From positions 1 through 23,510 of the forward strand of contig JARROD010000048.1 in the NCBI GenBank assembly GCA_037384225.1: a stretch of DNA of 23,510 nucleotides, read 5' to 3'. Both the position numbers and the translations under genes were made by a program. The notes beneath the pieces are model-generated. The model did not search any database and had not been told where the DNA came from. It saw only the letters and a list, made by a program, of their open reading frames with translations. This document shows positions 14,556 to 23,145 of the stretch, one piece after another. Positions within the stretch are counted from its first letter, which is position 1. The number at the start of each line of letters is the position of its first letter. The stretch comes from JARROD01 sp037384225 (GTDB lineage: Bacteria; Pseudomonadota; Gammaproteobacteria; Pseudomonadales; Cellvibrionaceae).

Positions 14556-16124
14556 TTAACCAATATCCATTATCGGTTTTACCATGTCCACCGAGTAACA
14601 CTCAATGATATCCCCCTCCTTTTTATCACCGATACTTTTTGCCAGTTTGGCCTTCCTCGGAGTGAATTTGAAGATGCCTTTGTGATCGGTATAGTGCCGG
14701 ACCCTCTCCGTCACCAGTACTTCACCGGTGTTGGAGACCGCTTCGAGTCTCGCCGCCATGCTGACCGCGGTGCCTTCAAGGTCCGCCTGCTCTGTTACTT
14801 CATTGTGCACTACGCTGACTTCACCGAGGTCGACGCCGATTCGCAGTTCAAAGCCGGCGGCGGTGAGTACTCCGCGCATCATGCAGGCGCAGGACAGGGC
14901 AGTTGTGGCGTTTCTAAAGGTGACACGAAGGGAGTCTCCTTCCATATTGGGGTGGTCTGCGCGCCATTTGTTAAGCACAGGTTTGATCAGACCGCGGAAC
15001 AGGGAAAGTTTTTCCGATAGCTCATCGTTTGCCCATTTTGAAAATCCTTTGAGATCCTTGGCTTCCATTTGCAGCTCTGCCCTCAGTTCTGAGGGTTGGT
15101 AGTTACTGGTCTCTTCGACCACCAGCTTTACCACCGCACCACCGGCGACATCCTGAATTGATTTTAGCCGCAAAATGGTGCCCCAGTGGCTGGCTTCGAG
15201 ATGTTCGATCAGGATTGGCAGGGTGGCTATTTCATTAGCCGTGAGCCGGTAGTCATAGCGCAGTTCGATACCTATGGCCTCGGCGTATATACGTTCAAAT
15301 TCGTGTTTACGGTAGTAGGTTTTTTCCGTGCCCTGTTCATCCCAGAATACCCGGTCGCATTTAATGCCGGAAATATCCCAACCCCAGCTTTGTATTTTCC
15401 ACAGCTGGCTGCCGGTGATGTCGGCGCGCGAAAGGTTGGCGTTTTTTAAGTTGGCGGCGCGCAGATTGCAGTCGGTAAGAACGGCGCCCGCGAAGTTGAT
15501 ACCTTCAAGATCTTTGCCGGAGAGGTCCAGTTTGTGGAGGTTGGCGGATTTAAAGTTAGCGCCTCGCAGTTGCGCGCTGTGCAGATTAGCGCCGGTCAAG
15601 TCCGCGTTGGAAAGGTTGGCATTGGACAGATCGGCATGCTTCAGGTTGGCGCCCACCAGATTGACGTCGGTGAGATCGTGTTTGGAGAGGTTCTGGCCTT
15701 CGAGGTTGCTGCCTGCGAGATAGGTGCCGCGCAGGTTAAGACTGTTGAGGTCGTGTCCGCGAAAGTCTATTTGTTGCAGTCGCGCATCGATTACAGAGGC
15801 CGTGAGAAAATTTACGCCGGTGAGAATGCTGCCGGAGAGATCTGATTTATCCAGTTTGGCGGCGATAAATTTGGCCGCAGAGAAGTCGTTGTATCTTAAG
15901 TCGGAGTTACGCAGCTTGGTGGAAATAAATTTTGCATTTTTTAAGTTGCAGCGGTTTATGCGGACTCCGTTCATGGACATTTCCGAAAAGTCGACACCTT
16001 GCAGGTTCATCCCTTCGAGTTCGAGTCCGTCCAGACAGGGGAGGTTGCTTAAATTTTTAAGTCGCCAGGTGTTCCACGCAACACTGCCTCGACTTAACAG
16101 TGCTAAAACATTTTCTAAAATCAC
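14556..16124 (-). CDS. Pentapeptide-repeat protein with class III nucleotide-cyclase-like domain
   Basis: About 522 residues from the GTG at 16124, which has AGGA 6 nt upstream and gives an N-terminus (ILENVLALLSRGSVAWNTWR) like that of other pentapeptide effectors; the ATG at 16166 would add 14 residues without a Shine-Dalgarno. Residues about 30-245 are a long pentapeptide array of A(D/N)LXX type (ADLSNANLSNADLTGANLHS), forming a right-handed quadrilateral beta-helix. A linker with VFWDEQG...FERIYA (about 255-285) and a middle domain follow. The last about 180 residues resemble an adenylate/guanylate cyclase: KDLKGFS and GDSLRVTF may hold the two metal Asp residues, then ELRIGVDLGEVSVV and AVSMAARLEA. 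The usual Asn before the AAR motif is Ser and an Asp-type base-recognition residue is not obvious, so activity is uncertain. Cytoplasmic, no membrane segment. Convergent with iscX. Confidence 0.82.
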   Translation of the reverse strand: MILENVLALLSRGSVAWNTWRLKNLSNLPCLDGLELEGMNLQGVDFSEMSMNGVRINRCNLKNAKFISTKLRNSDLRYNDFSAAKFIAAKLDKSDLSGSILTGVNFLTASVIDARLQQIDFRGHDLNSLNLRGTYLAGSNLEGQNLSKHDLTDVNLVGANLKHADLSNANLSNADLTGANLHSAQLRGANFKSANLHKLDLSGKDLEGINFAGAVLTDCNLRAANLKNANLSRADITGSQLWKIQSWGWDISGIKCDRVFWDEQGTEKTYYRKHEFERIYAEAIGIELRYDYRLTANEIATLPILIEHLEASHWGTILRLKSIQDVAGGAVVKLVVEETSNYQPSELRAELQMEAKDLKGFSKWANDELSEKLSLFRGLIKPVLNKWRADHPNMEGDSLRVTFRNATTALSCACMMRGVLTAAGFELRIGVDLGEVSVVHNEVTEQADLEGTAVSMAARLEAVSNTGEVLVTERVRHYTDHKGIFKFTPRKAKLAKSIGDKKEGDIIECYSVDMVKPIMDIG

Positions 16125-16177
16125 AACTTGTCCTGTATATACCGATAGTGGGCCATTTTGTATCATTAAAAATTAGT

Positions 16178-16218
16178 GCGAAAACTCGATGTGGGCCCAC
16201 CAAGCCTAAAGTTTTCGC
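16178..16218. repeat. Inverted repeat near the start of the pentapeptide gene
   Basis: GCGAAAACT (16178-16186) and AGTTTTCGC (16210-16218) are perfect 9-bp inverted copies with a 23-nt loop, placed about 55 nt upstream of the GTG at 16124. It could be an operator or a hairpin in the leader. Confidence 0.45.
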
Positions 16219-16270
16219 GCCTAGCCAAACGGGTGCCTCGAAACTCCTTTTTATTACTGAGAAAGGGGCC

Positions 16271-16298
16271 GGAAGTTATTTCCTTCACAGTCCTAAGG
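16271..16298. repeat. Half-copy of the GGAAGTTATTTC repeat
   Basis: GGAAGTTATTTC (16271-16282) followed by CA, GTCC and TAAGG matches the right arm of the palindrome at 5053-5081, where the order is GGAAGTTATTTC, CA, GTCCC and TTAAAG. The inverted arm is not evident here. Confidence 0.5.
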
Positions 16299-16349
16299 CG
16301 GTTGTTTATAACTTTAAACGCTTTGGGTATAAACCTAATATTCTGGAAG

Positions 16350-16382
16350 AATGTTATTATACATGGAAATGTTATTATACAT
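16350..16382. repeat. Tandem direct repeat, period 18
   Basis: AATGTTATTATACAT occurs perfectly at 16350-16364 and 16368-16382, separated by GGA. TATTATACAT resembles overlapping -10 hexamers, so it could be a duplicated promoter element or a simple slippage product. Confidence 0.6.
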
Positions 16383-16609
16383 AGATTTAATTAGTGGTGC
16401 TCTTTATTTTTGACTCAGCAACACCGTTAAAAATCAGCTTCATATTAAACCCAGATGCTTAATAATTTCCACTCTCTTTTGTTAAAAATACCAGATGTTT
16501 TATGTTGATTTTGACGACTCTCGGGTCAGTCGGTTTTTGGAAAATTGAAAATGCCAACTACGCATCATATTTGCAAACGCCTTGATGTGTTGCAACTTCA
16601 TGGATAACG

Positions 16610-16685
16610 GCGATGTGTAAAAAATAGCGACGGTTAAAAATAGCGATGTGTAAAAATAGCGACGTATAAAAAATAGCAGTATGTA
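16610..16685. repeat. Short tandem array, unit 16-17 nt
   Basis: Four successive units of the form GCGA-YGNNTAAAAATA (16610-16626, 16627-16642, 16643-16658, 16659-16675) and a decayed fifth (16676-16685). Units 1 and 3 differ only by one A; units 2 and 4 diverge in the middle. There are no unique spacers, so this is a minisatellite rather than a CRISPR. Confidence 0.8.
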
Positions 16686-16704
16686 TCCAGGCAACGATGG
16701 GTTT

Positions 16705-16894
16705 ACCCTATCGTTGCATAAATTTTCGGTCCAGGACCGCTTCGCTCCTTCTATAGCAGCATTTTCAGGGCCGTGTTCAATTTTTCTAATCCTCACATAG
16801 GGATAGCTATGCTGCGGTTAGAAAAATCTGCGCGCGGCCCTGAAAATACCGCTCTAAAAGGTCCTGAACTCGAAAATTTATGCAACGATAGGGT
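16705..16894. repeat. 190-bp long inverted repeat with 24-bp perfect termini (MITE-like)
   Basis: The outer 24 bp at 16705-16728 are a perfect inverted match of 16871-16894 (core CCCTATCGTTGCATAAATTT). Further matching blocks continue inward: CAGGACC (16732-16738 with 16860-16866), ATTTTCAGGGCCG (16761-16773 with 16835-16847) and ATTTTTCTAA (16780-16789 with 16818-16827), around a CATA...TATG centre. The terminal motif GCAACGATGGGT appears once more at 16691-16702. No reading frame with transposase features and no clear target-site duplication was found. It starts 18 nt downstream of the DUF58 stop and could fold into a very stable RNA hairpin. Confidence 0.85.
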
Positions 16895-16912
16895 TTGAAT
16901 GTGTTGCAGCGG

Positions 16913-18277
16913 CTATATTCTTCCATTGCGTTTTAGCATGAAGTATTGGTTTACAAGGCTGGCGTACATCTGCTCAGGCAAGCAGTCACTGATAATGACG
17001 CCGGTGTTGCGCAACTGTTGCAATAGTTGGCGGCGGCGCTGAAAGAAATCGACGCTGCCGCAATAGGCAAGGGCGTCTTCAAACGTGGACACAGGGTTCT
17101 GCAGACTTTGATCGAGAAAGTTTTCCCGCAGACTGGCAACCATGACCAGGTGCCTTCTTGTCAATAGTTTGATGGCGGTATGCAAACTGTCGGCGTCCTC
17201 TTCGCGGGCATTGGTCATTAAAATTATCAACGAACGTTTCCGATGGCGATCCATGAGACGTTCGGCCGCAGAAATAAAATCACTGGTCTCAGTGCTTGAG
17301 TGCAGATCGTAAATTTGATTTAACAGGGTGGTGACTACGTCGCCACCCTTTTTGGGTTTATACCAGCGCTGTTCGCCGGCAAAGGTCATTAGTCCCACCG
17401 CATCGCCCTGGTTACAGGCTACGTAGGTGGTGAGCAACAGCGCATTGAGGCAGTGGTCGAAGTGGCTCAGTAAACCGTCTTTGGTGCGCAATCGGCGGCC
17501 GCAGTCGAGTAGAAAAATGATATCCTGATCGCGTTCATCCTGATACTGGCGGGAAATTAATTTGCGCATCCGGGCACTGGCTTTCCAGTCCACCTGGCGT
17601 AGAGGGTCACCCTCCCGGAATTCACGCAACTGGTTGAAGTCCATGCCCTGGCCGCGACGCTGTGACATATGAATGCCCAGTTGACTTACCTGTTGATCGT
17701 GGCCAAGATTTTTAAAATGGTTTATAGCGGCGAAATTGGGGTAGACCTTAACTGTTTGGAGGCTGCCGAGGCGTAAGCGCAACTGCCACAGCTGCCATCG
17801 CGACGTCGCGCGCAAATCGGCAACGCCGAATGTGCAGTCGCCGCGTGCCAGCGGACGGATTATGTATGTCACTACCGCCGTGGCGCCCGGGACGATACTG
17901 ACCCGGGCCGGGAGTCCGGTGGTGTTGAGCTGGTCGGGGTAAGCGTCGTTGACCATCAGTTTGACGGTGGTGGCAAGTGGATGGGTGATATGCAATTGGA
18001 CCCGACTGTTAACCCCCAGCGACAGTCCAGCCGGTAGTTCCCGTGTTACCTGCAGCCGCTTCAGCGACTGGCTGCGAACGTAGTCGGTGGCAGCGGCGGC
18101 AATCAGAAACACGCCCGCCAGCCACCACAGTAATGATAACAGCAGCGTCGATGATAGCGGTATGACCAGTGCTGACGCCGCGTTGTCAGGGTCTATATAA
18201 GGACGTGCAATAGCCAGCAGCGCCGCGGCCGCGGTCCAGATGCCGAGAATGATCAGCAGACGAGGCGATGGCCTCAT
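16913..18277 (-). CDS. DUF58 domain membrane protein (vWA-like)
   Basis: 454 residues. Two hydrophobic segments lie at the N-terminus (about 8-30 and 36-65, the second with LLLSLLWWLAGVFLIAAAA). The DUF58 signature is clear: QRRGQGMDFNQLREFREGD, then PLRQVDWKASARMRKLISRQYQDERDQD, about residues 210-250. A von-Willebrand-A-like domain follows (IIFLLDCGRRL, GDAVGLMTFAGEQRW), in which the metal-site DxSxS is not preserved (DCGRR). Such proteins are usual partners of MoxR ATPases. The start ATG overlaps the stop of the MoxR gene by 4 nt (ATGA), showing coupling. It is the last gene of the operon, ending just before the long inverted repeat. Confidence 0.92.
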   Translation of the reverse strand: MRPSPRLLIILGIWTAAAALLAIARPYIDPDNAASALVIPLSSTLLLSLLWWLAGVFLIAAAATDYVRSQSLKRLQVTRELPAGLSLGVNSRVQLHITHPLATTVKLMVNDAYPDQLNTTGLPARVSIVPGATAVVTYIIRPLARGDCTFGVADLRATSRWQLWQLRLRLGSLQTVKVYPNFAAINHFKNLGHDQQVSQLGIHMSQRRGQGMDFNQLREFREGDPLRQVDWKASARMRKLISRQYQDERDQDIIFLLDCGRRLRTKDGLLSHFDHCLNALLLTTYVACNQGDAVGLMTFAGEQRWYKPKKGGDVVTTLLNQIYDLHSSTETSDFISAAERLMDRHRKRSLIILMTNAREEDADSLHTAIKLLTRRHLVMVASLRENFLDQSLQNPVSTFEDALAYCGSVDFFQRRRQLLQQLRNTGVIISDCLPEQMYASLVNQYFMLKRNGRI

Positions 18278-19260
18278 AAACGCGGTGTCTCCACGGTTGC
18301 CAGCAAGTGCGAGAGTATGGTATCCGGTGTCTGGCCTTCGATTTCGACATCGGCAGCGAGAATAATCCGGTGGCGCATTACCGGCAGAGCGACCGACTTG
18401 ATATCGTCGGGCAGTACAAAGTCCGCGCCGCGGATCAGGGCCCGGGCCTGGGCCGCTCTCACCATGCCAATGCTGGCTCGCGGCCCGGCGCCGGACACAA
18501 TGGCGACATTTTCACGGGTGGCTCGTGCCAGGCGCACGGCGTAATCGATCACCTGGTTGTCGACGGTGATGGAGGTGCAGAGTTGCTGCAGCTGGTTTAT
18601 ATCCTTTCCGGAAAGAATCGCAGGTTCACTGTTGGCGGTAAGAAAATGGTCAATATAGCCGCTCACGACCTGACGGGTCAGATCGACTTCGTGTGCCTGG
18701 CTGGGATAATCGATATCTATTTTGAGTAAAAAACGGTCCAGTTCCGCCTCAGGCAAGGGGTAGGTACCATCCTGCTCGATGGGATTCTGGGTCGCCAGCA
18801 CCATAAACGGTGGGCTGAGTTTGATGGACTCACCCTCGATGGTCACCTGATTTTCCTGCATAACTTCCAGCAGCGCCGCCTGGGTTTTAGCCGGCGCGCG
18901 GTTGATTTCATCAGCCAGCAACAGATTGGTAAACGCGGGACCGCGACGGATACGGAAGCGACCTTCGTGCATATCGTAGAGTGCGTGCCCGGTAATATCG
19001 GCCGGCATCAGGTCGGGGGTAAACTGGATGCGTTTGTAATGGCCATTGATACAAGCGGCAAAAGCCTGTACCAACAGTGTTTTTCCCAGCCCGGGCACGC
19101 CTTCGAGCAGCACATGGCCACTGGCTACCATTGCGGTCAACACCTGTTCCACCACTTCCTGCTGGCCGATAAGGACATTATTGATTTGCGCGCGCACGTA
19201 TTGCAGTTTTTCTCCGGCCTCGTAATGGGTCATGGCGGGCGGGCTGACATCTTTGTTCAT
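18274..19260 (-). CDS. MoxR-family AAA+ ATPase
   Basis: 328 residues from the ATG at 19260. An in-frame ATG at 19272 exists, but the inner one overlaps the upstream stop as ATGA and has a GGA-rich site upstream, typical of coupling. Walker A is GVPGLGKT (54-61); Walker B is LLLADEINRAPAKTQAALLEVMQE; sensor 1 is LATQNPIEQDGTYPLPEAELDRFLLKI. A lid domain with GAGPRASIGMVRAAQARALI follows. These are the hallmarks of the MoxR/AAA_3 family, thought to act as chaperone-like ATPases for vWA-domain partners, here the DUF58 protein encoded next. Cytosolic. Confidence 0.95.
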   Translation of the reverse strand: MNKDVSPPAMTHYEAGEKLQYVRAQINNVLIGQQEVVEQVLTAMVASGHVLLEGVPGLGKTLLVQAFAACINGHYKRIQFTPDLMPADITGHALYDMHEGRFRIRRGPAFTNLLLADEINRAPAKTQAALLEVMQENQVTIEGESIKLSPPFMVLATQNPIEQDGTYPLPEAELDRFLLKIDIDYPSQAHEVDLTRQVVSGYIDHFLTANSEPAILSGKDINQLQQLCTSITVDNQVIDYAVRLARATRENVAIVSGAGPRASIGMVRAAQARALIRGADFVLPDDIKSVALPVMRHRIILAADVEIEGQTPDTILSHLLATVETPRL

Positions 19261-20660
19261 AGTTTTTTCCATAGTGTTTGCAGCAGCGCGATGGCGCGGG
19301 TGAAATAGGCCTCATGCTGGGGTATTGGGGCAAATAATGCGGTTTTTATTGCGTCGGTGGATAAATGTGTGTGCTCGCTAAGCAACTGAATCTGGGCGTT
19401 TCTGTCGAGGTTGTTAAACGAGGGGTGGTGCAGTTGAATCCGGCGCAGCGTGTCAGCGCGAACCTTTTCCACCAGCAGTTGCTGTTCGCCTTGCTGCCAC
19501 AGAAATTCCGCGCAGGTGTAAATATGCTCAGCCATCGAGCGTCGCGTTGTTACCTGCAGCTGACGGACAGGACCGAAGCGCCTGGCACGATAAATCAACC
19601 AGCTCGCTAACCACAGTGACAGCGCTATCAGGAGTTCGGGAGCGCGCCCTTGCAGTAATTGCCACAGCGAAGGGTAGGCACCGCCGTAGAGCAGCACGAC
19701 TTCCCGACTGAGACTGGTGAGAACCGTTAACAAATGAGCGTGGTCAAACTTATCTATGTTATCGGAGCGCCAGATACTGGCATCCGAGAGCACAGAGAGC
19801 AAGCCTTCGCCGACGTTGAACTGCATAAAGTGGAAACCGTAGTCACTGCCGCTCCAGTACATAGGGTCAAATTGACTCTCCTGATCGTAAAAAGAGGGGT
19901 GAGTGAGACCAGAATGGGGAGGGAAATAGACGGTCAGTTCTTTGGCAACGTCGTTAAACAGCAACTGCGTCAGTTTTTCGCTGGTAATCGAGTCTTCGTA
20001 TTTCCGCCTCGCAACTGATTTATCCGTCGCAACGTCGGCCCCGGCCTGTTTTTCCCGGGCCAGTTTGCGGTTTCTCGCTTTTATTTCGCGGTTTTTGTCT
20101 CGCAGTATTTCGCTTAGCTTTTTCGGCTCCTCGACAGTGAAATCATCCGGCGGCGGCTCCTCAAACCTGTCCTGCGGCGCCGTCTCGACCGGGGCGGATT
20201 CAGCGTCGGACTTTTGCCATTGTGCATTCGGGTGGTTTTGCAGGCAGTCGCAGTCGGTGGTTTCCAGGGAAACGTCAAAATAACTCAACACTGGATCCGG
20301 CCGCTCGCCTTGGGCCTGGGCGGCAACGATGAGGTGGCCTCCGGATTTGACCCAGTCAAGCAGTGTTTCTACCTGGCGGTGCCCGAGCACCTGGGCGCTG
20401 TTACTGATAAAAATGGTGCCGTCCGCCGGCAACCGCGGTAGCGATTGCAGGCTGGGGCTGGCGGTCACTTTCAGGCCGATACTTGACAAAAACTGCTCCG
20501 CGGCCAGGTACGGATGGCGTTTGGCCTTGGCGCTCCAGCCGAGATCGATGGTCTCTTCCACATATTCTATGTTGGTTGCCAGCCAATGAGCCGTGTAGCC
20601 GAGGATCAGGAAGCCAAGCACAGCGATCAACATTTTATAAACCGAAAACCTAGACTTCAC
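19257..20660 (-). CDS. DUF4350 domain membrane protein
   Basis: 467 residues. One membrane segment near the N-terminus (MLIAVLGFLILGYTAHWLA, about 9-28) and one near residues 340-362 (LLIALSLWLASWLIYRARR). Between them is a DUF4350 domain: NPYL-like AAEQFLSSIGLKV, PRLPADGTIFISNSAQVLG, LLDWVKSGGHLIVAAQ, which resembles a glutamine-amidotransferase-like fold without catalytic motifs. A charged Lys/Arg/Glu-rich insertion at about 165-225 looks like a flexible or coiled region. The C-terminal about 100 residues are cytoplasmic and helical. It overlaps the DUF4129 gene by 11 nt and the MoxR gene by 4 nt. Role in the operon unknown. Confidence 0.88.
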   Translation of the reverse strand: MKSRFSVYKMLIAVLGFLILGYTAHWLATNIEYVEETIDLGWSAKAKRHPYLAAEQFLSSIGLKVTASPSLQSLPRLPADGTIFISNSAQVLGHRQVETLLDWVKSGGHLIVAAQAQGERPDPVLSYFDVSLETTDCDCLQNHPNAQWQKSDAESAPVETAPQDRFEEPPPDDFTVEEPKKLSEILRDKNREIKARNRKLAREKQAGADVATDKSVARRKYEDSITSEKLTQLLFNDVAKELTVYFPPHSGLTHPSFYDQESQFDPMYWSGSDYGFHFMQFNVGEGLLSVLSDASIWRSDNIDKFDHAHLLTVLTSLSREVVLLYGGAYPSLWQLLQGRAPELLIALSLWLASWLIYRARRFGPVRQLQVTTRRSMAEHIYTCAEFLWQQGEQQLLVEKVRADTLRRIQLHHPSFNNLDRNAQIQLLSEHTHLSTDAIKTALFAPIPQHEAYFTRAIALLQTLWKKL

Positions 20661-22281
20661 TGTCGGCGTCGCCCCGCTTTAGGTCATTGCTCTGGCTATA
20701 ACGGTTAACCGGTTGATCGCTTTCAGCAAACAGTGGTTGCCAGCGTTTACAGAGTTGGTTGACTGTTTCACTGCCCGGCGGGTGGTGGCCGTAGGCGAGT
20801 TGTTGCCACACCCGGGTTAAGTCGATGACAAACTCACGCAGGGCCGGTGCTGAAGCTGCCTGCACCCTGTCCGCGCATTCCTGTTCCGTATCGCCTTCCT
20901 TGAGTTTGAAATGATATTGGTGCATCAAAGCAGAGAGCGTCGCGCGGTAGAGGAGGTTCAGGGCCTGGCGATGGTGGTTGCTTTGCCAGAGCTTCAGCAC
21001 CTCCTCGGCAACGCGCTCTGGAATTGCCTCGCGGCGCACATCGAGACCGAACAGGACTTCCGGTGCCGGCGGCTGCCGGCCCTCTGCACTGGGTTTGTCC
21101 TCCAAAAGCGTGCGCAGCGTATCGCGATAACGGTAAAGTAAATAAAAACTGAACAATGCCGCCAGCGCCCAGAGTGAAAACTCCAGTATCTTTCCCCACA
21201 GCTTGATTTTCTCCAGTGTCGAAAGGCCGTTGTCGGAGGTATCAAACAGGTTTTCCAGAAATTCGATAAATTCTATAAACCACTCGGGGGTCAGGGCCTC
21301 TCCCTGGGTCTCATCATTCTTTAGACGCCAACCGCTGATGTCTTTTTGGCGCACAAAATCCGAGCCCTCCAGCACCTTGTCAATCAGCTGTTGTGATTCG
21401 GCCGGGGTTTTCAGGAGCCGTTGTTCGTCAGACTGGGTTTGTGCCAGTGCTGTAATGGGAACCGCGAAGCTGCTATAGACGGCAATCAGCACAGCGATGT
21501 TTACGGCAGTCGCTTTCAGCGCGCGTTCGCCATATTGCCCGCCGGCGGGTCGCAGCCGGGCAATATGGCGAAAGCGCACTTCTATGTCCCAGCCTTCCAG
21601 ATCGATGCGGCGGCTGATATAAAGGGCGAATCCCGCGGCGATGTAAAAAGGCGCGACCAGGGCTCTGGCCAGGTGCAGAACAATGCAATAGACCCACAGG
21701 ATGGATTGGGGGTTGTCGTGCAGAAAATCATTGAAATCAGGCGTGATACTTTCGGGGATCATAAGCCATACCAGGCCGGTCGTACCGAGCGTGAAAATGA
21801 TTTCACCGGCCAGACAGGCGAGCGTTAACCAGGCCGCGGTACTGCCCACCGTCTGGTGCAAAAGTGCCAGACGCTGGCGACGCTGGACGCCCCTACTCCC
21901 TTCGAGGACGGTTACCGGTAGATCGAATGCGCGGGAAATGCTCAGGCGTTGCCACAGCAGCGCCGGGAGGACGTCCTTTTTCAACTGGGTTTTCGACGCG
22001 TGAAACGCCGCGCGAAGCGAAACCCTTTCGCCGAACATGGCGCGACTGGCAATATAAAGGGGATAGCGGTCCCACAGGGGGGTTAGCCACCAAGTAAGCA
22101 AAAACACAATGATCGGGTGCCTGTACAGAGGCACCGCCAGCAATGCAAACACAACACAGGAGGGCAGCAGCCAGCTGAGACAAAGCGGCTTCCACCAGGC
22201 GCGCGCCATCAGAAAACCCAGGTCCACGGCCTCCCAGCTATTGCGCTGTCGGGCTCGGATGCTAAGGCGGTTCAAATCCAT
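20650..22281 (-). CDS. DUF4129 domain multi-pass membrane protein
   Basis: 543 residues. Hydrophobic segments appear around 38-75 (CVVFALLAVPLYRHPIIVFLLTWW), 148-190, 198-225, 262-285 and 362-385. The C-terminal soluble part (about 425-520) carries the DUF4129-type sequence: EEVLKLWQSNHHRQALNLLYRATLSAL, then FVIDLTRVWQQLAYGH. This family commonly occurs with MoxR, DUF58 and transglutaminase-like genes. ATG at 22281 follows a GGAGATAAGG Shine-Dalgarno region and lies 4 nt after the end of the broken SpoIIM gene. The function is not established; a membrane scaffold or envelope-related role is an inference from the operon. Confidence 0.85.
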   Translation of the reverse strand: MDLNRLSIRARQRNSWEAVDLGFLMARAWWKPLCLSWLLPSCVVFALLAVPLYRHPIIVFLLTWWLTPLWDRYPLYIASRAMFGERVSLRAAFHASKTQLKKDVLPALLWQRLSISRAFDLPVTVLEGSRGVQRRQRLALLHQTVGSTAAWLTLACLAGEIIFTLGTTGLVWLMIPESITPDFNDFLHDNPQSILWVYCIVLHLARALVAPFYIAAGFALYISRRIDLEGWDIEVRFRHIARLRPAGGQYGERALKATAVNIAVLIAVYSSFAVPITALAQTQSDEQRLLKTPAESQQLIDKVLEGSDFVRQKDISGWRLKNDETQGEALTPEWFIEFIEFLENLFDTSDNGLSTLEKIKLWGKILEFSLWALAALFSFYLLYRYRDTLRTLLEDKPSAEGRQPPAPEVLFGLDVRREAIPERVAEEVLKLWQSNHHRQALNLLYRATLSALMHQYHFKLKEGDTEQECADRVQAASAPALREFVIDLTRVWQQLAYGHHPPGSETVNQLCKRWQPLFAESDQPVNRYSQSNDLKRGDADSEV

Positions 22282-22285
22282 AGCC

Positions 22286-23145
22286 TTATCTCCGCCGCCA
22301 CACGCTGGTCACGCGCCGGGGCTTGCCGGCGGAACAATAATAGACACTGACCAGTAGCCAGAATATCGCGCCCACACCGTATTTGAAGATGGGAGCGACG
22401 CTGCTGCTGGAAGACCAGAAAGCTTCTAAAAATGCGGCGATAACCAGCATCAGTGTCGAGCCGTAAACGATCAGTACCGCCTGGCGGCCGGCTATACGCA
22501 ACGCCGTCAGGCGGTCGTAACAGCCCGGGTCAACCAAGGCAAAGCCCAGCTTGAGCCCGGCGGCGCCACTGAAAACCAGCGCCGTCAATTCGAAGGCCCC
22601 GTGTCCCACGACAAAAGGGAAAAACGTCTCACCGTAGCCGTTGCGGGCCAGGTAACCAGCAACGGCGCCGATATGGATCCGGAATCGCGTTCGCGGCCGA
22701 AGTGGGGGGCTTGTTTGTCGTACATGCTTTCGTATGTGCGCACATCTTCCGCGCTGGTGACACTGTAAATCATATCTTCGTTGGCAAAACACAAGCTGCC
22801 CAGAATCACCAGCGGCAGAACGAAAAGCGCCGCCGACAGCCCAATAAAACTGGCGTTAGCGCGCAGGGTGCGTGGAAAGTCCACGATAATAAAACGCAGC
22901 CACTGATCGCGAAAGCGGGTATTGTGGCGGTACAGGTGATGATGACAGCGCATCGCCAGGTCGTTGAGGTCATTTATCAAGTGCTGGCTGTAACGGCGTT
23001 TTTTGGCCAGCGCAAGTTGGTGGCACAGGCGACGGTATAAGGGGGGGAACTGGGCTATGTGGCAGCCGTCGGATTGCCCGCCGAGAAGGGATTCCAACTG
23101 TTGCCAGTCCTCTCGGTAATGGGATTCAAACAGCTGTTGTTTCAT
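22286..23145 (-). pseudogene. SpoIIM-family membrane protein gene, broken by internal deletion and frameshift
   Basis: The first part (23145 down to about 22680) reads as an intact N-terminus: MKQQLFESHYREDWQQLESLL, a membrane segment ASFIGLSAALFVLPLVILGSL, then FANEDMIYSVTSAEDVRTYESMYDKQ and HFGRERDSGS. The C-terminal part continues in another frame from about 22675 to 22286: IGAVAGYLARNGYGETFFPFVVGHGAFELTALVFSGAAGLKLGFALV with more membrane segments. Family members have about 40 residues between these parts, including a transmembrane segment, and these are missing. The frame offset implies loss of 3n+1 nt, roughly 110-120. Read as written, the first frame ends at 22585 with unrelated residues. 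The ATG overlaps the stop of the RDD gene by 4 nt. Natural decay or an assembly error are both possible. Confidence 0.82.

Larger units (their letters stand above)
16125..16912. other. Repeat-dense gene-free interval
   Basis: No credible gene is seen between the pentapeptide-protein start and the end of the DUF58 gene. It holds at least five separate repeat structures, listed individually: a hairpin, a half-copy of the 5012 repeat, an 18-nt-period direct repeat, a 16-17-nt tandem array and a 190-bp inverted repeat. A 98-residue open frame at 16500-16796 (minus) is built largely out of these repeats and is not considered a gene. Confidence 0.65.

Noticed and set aside
16610..16685. Possible CRISPR array
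   Set aside because: Units of 16-17 nt follow each other without spacers and there are no cas genes; it is a simple tandem repeat.
16500..16796. 98-residue open frame on the minus strand
   Set aside because: It runs through the minisatellite and half of the long inverted repeat, has no ribosome binding site and resembles no family.
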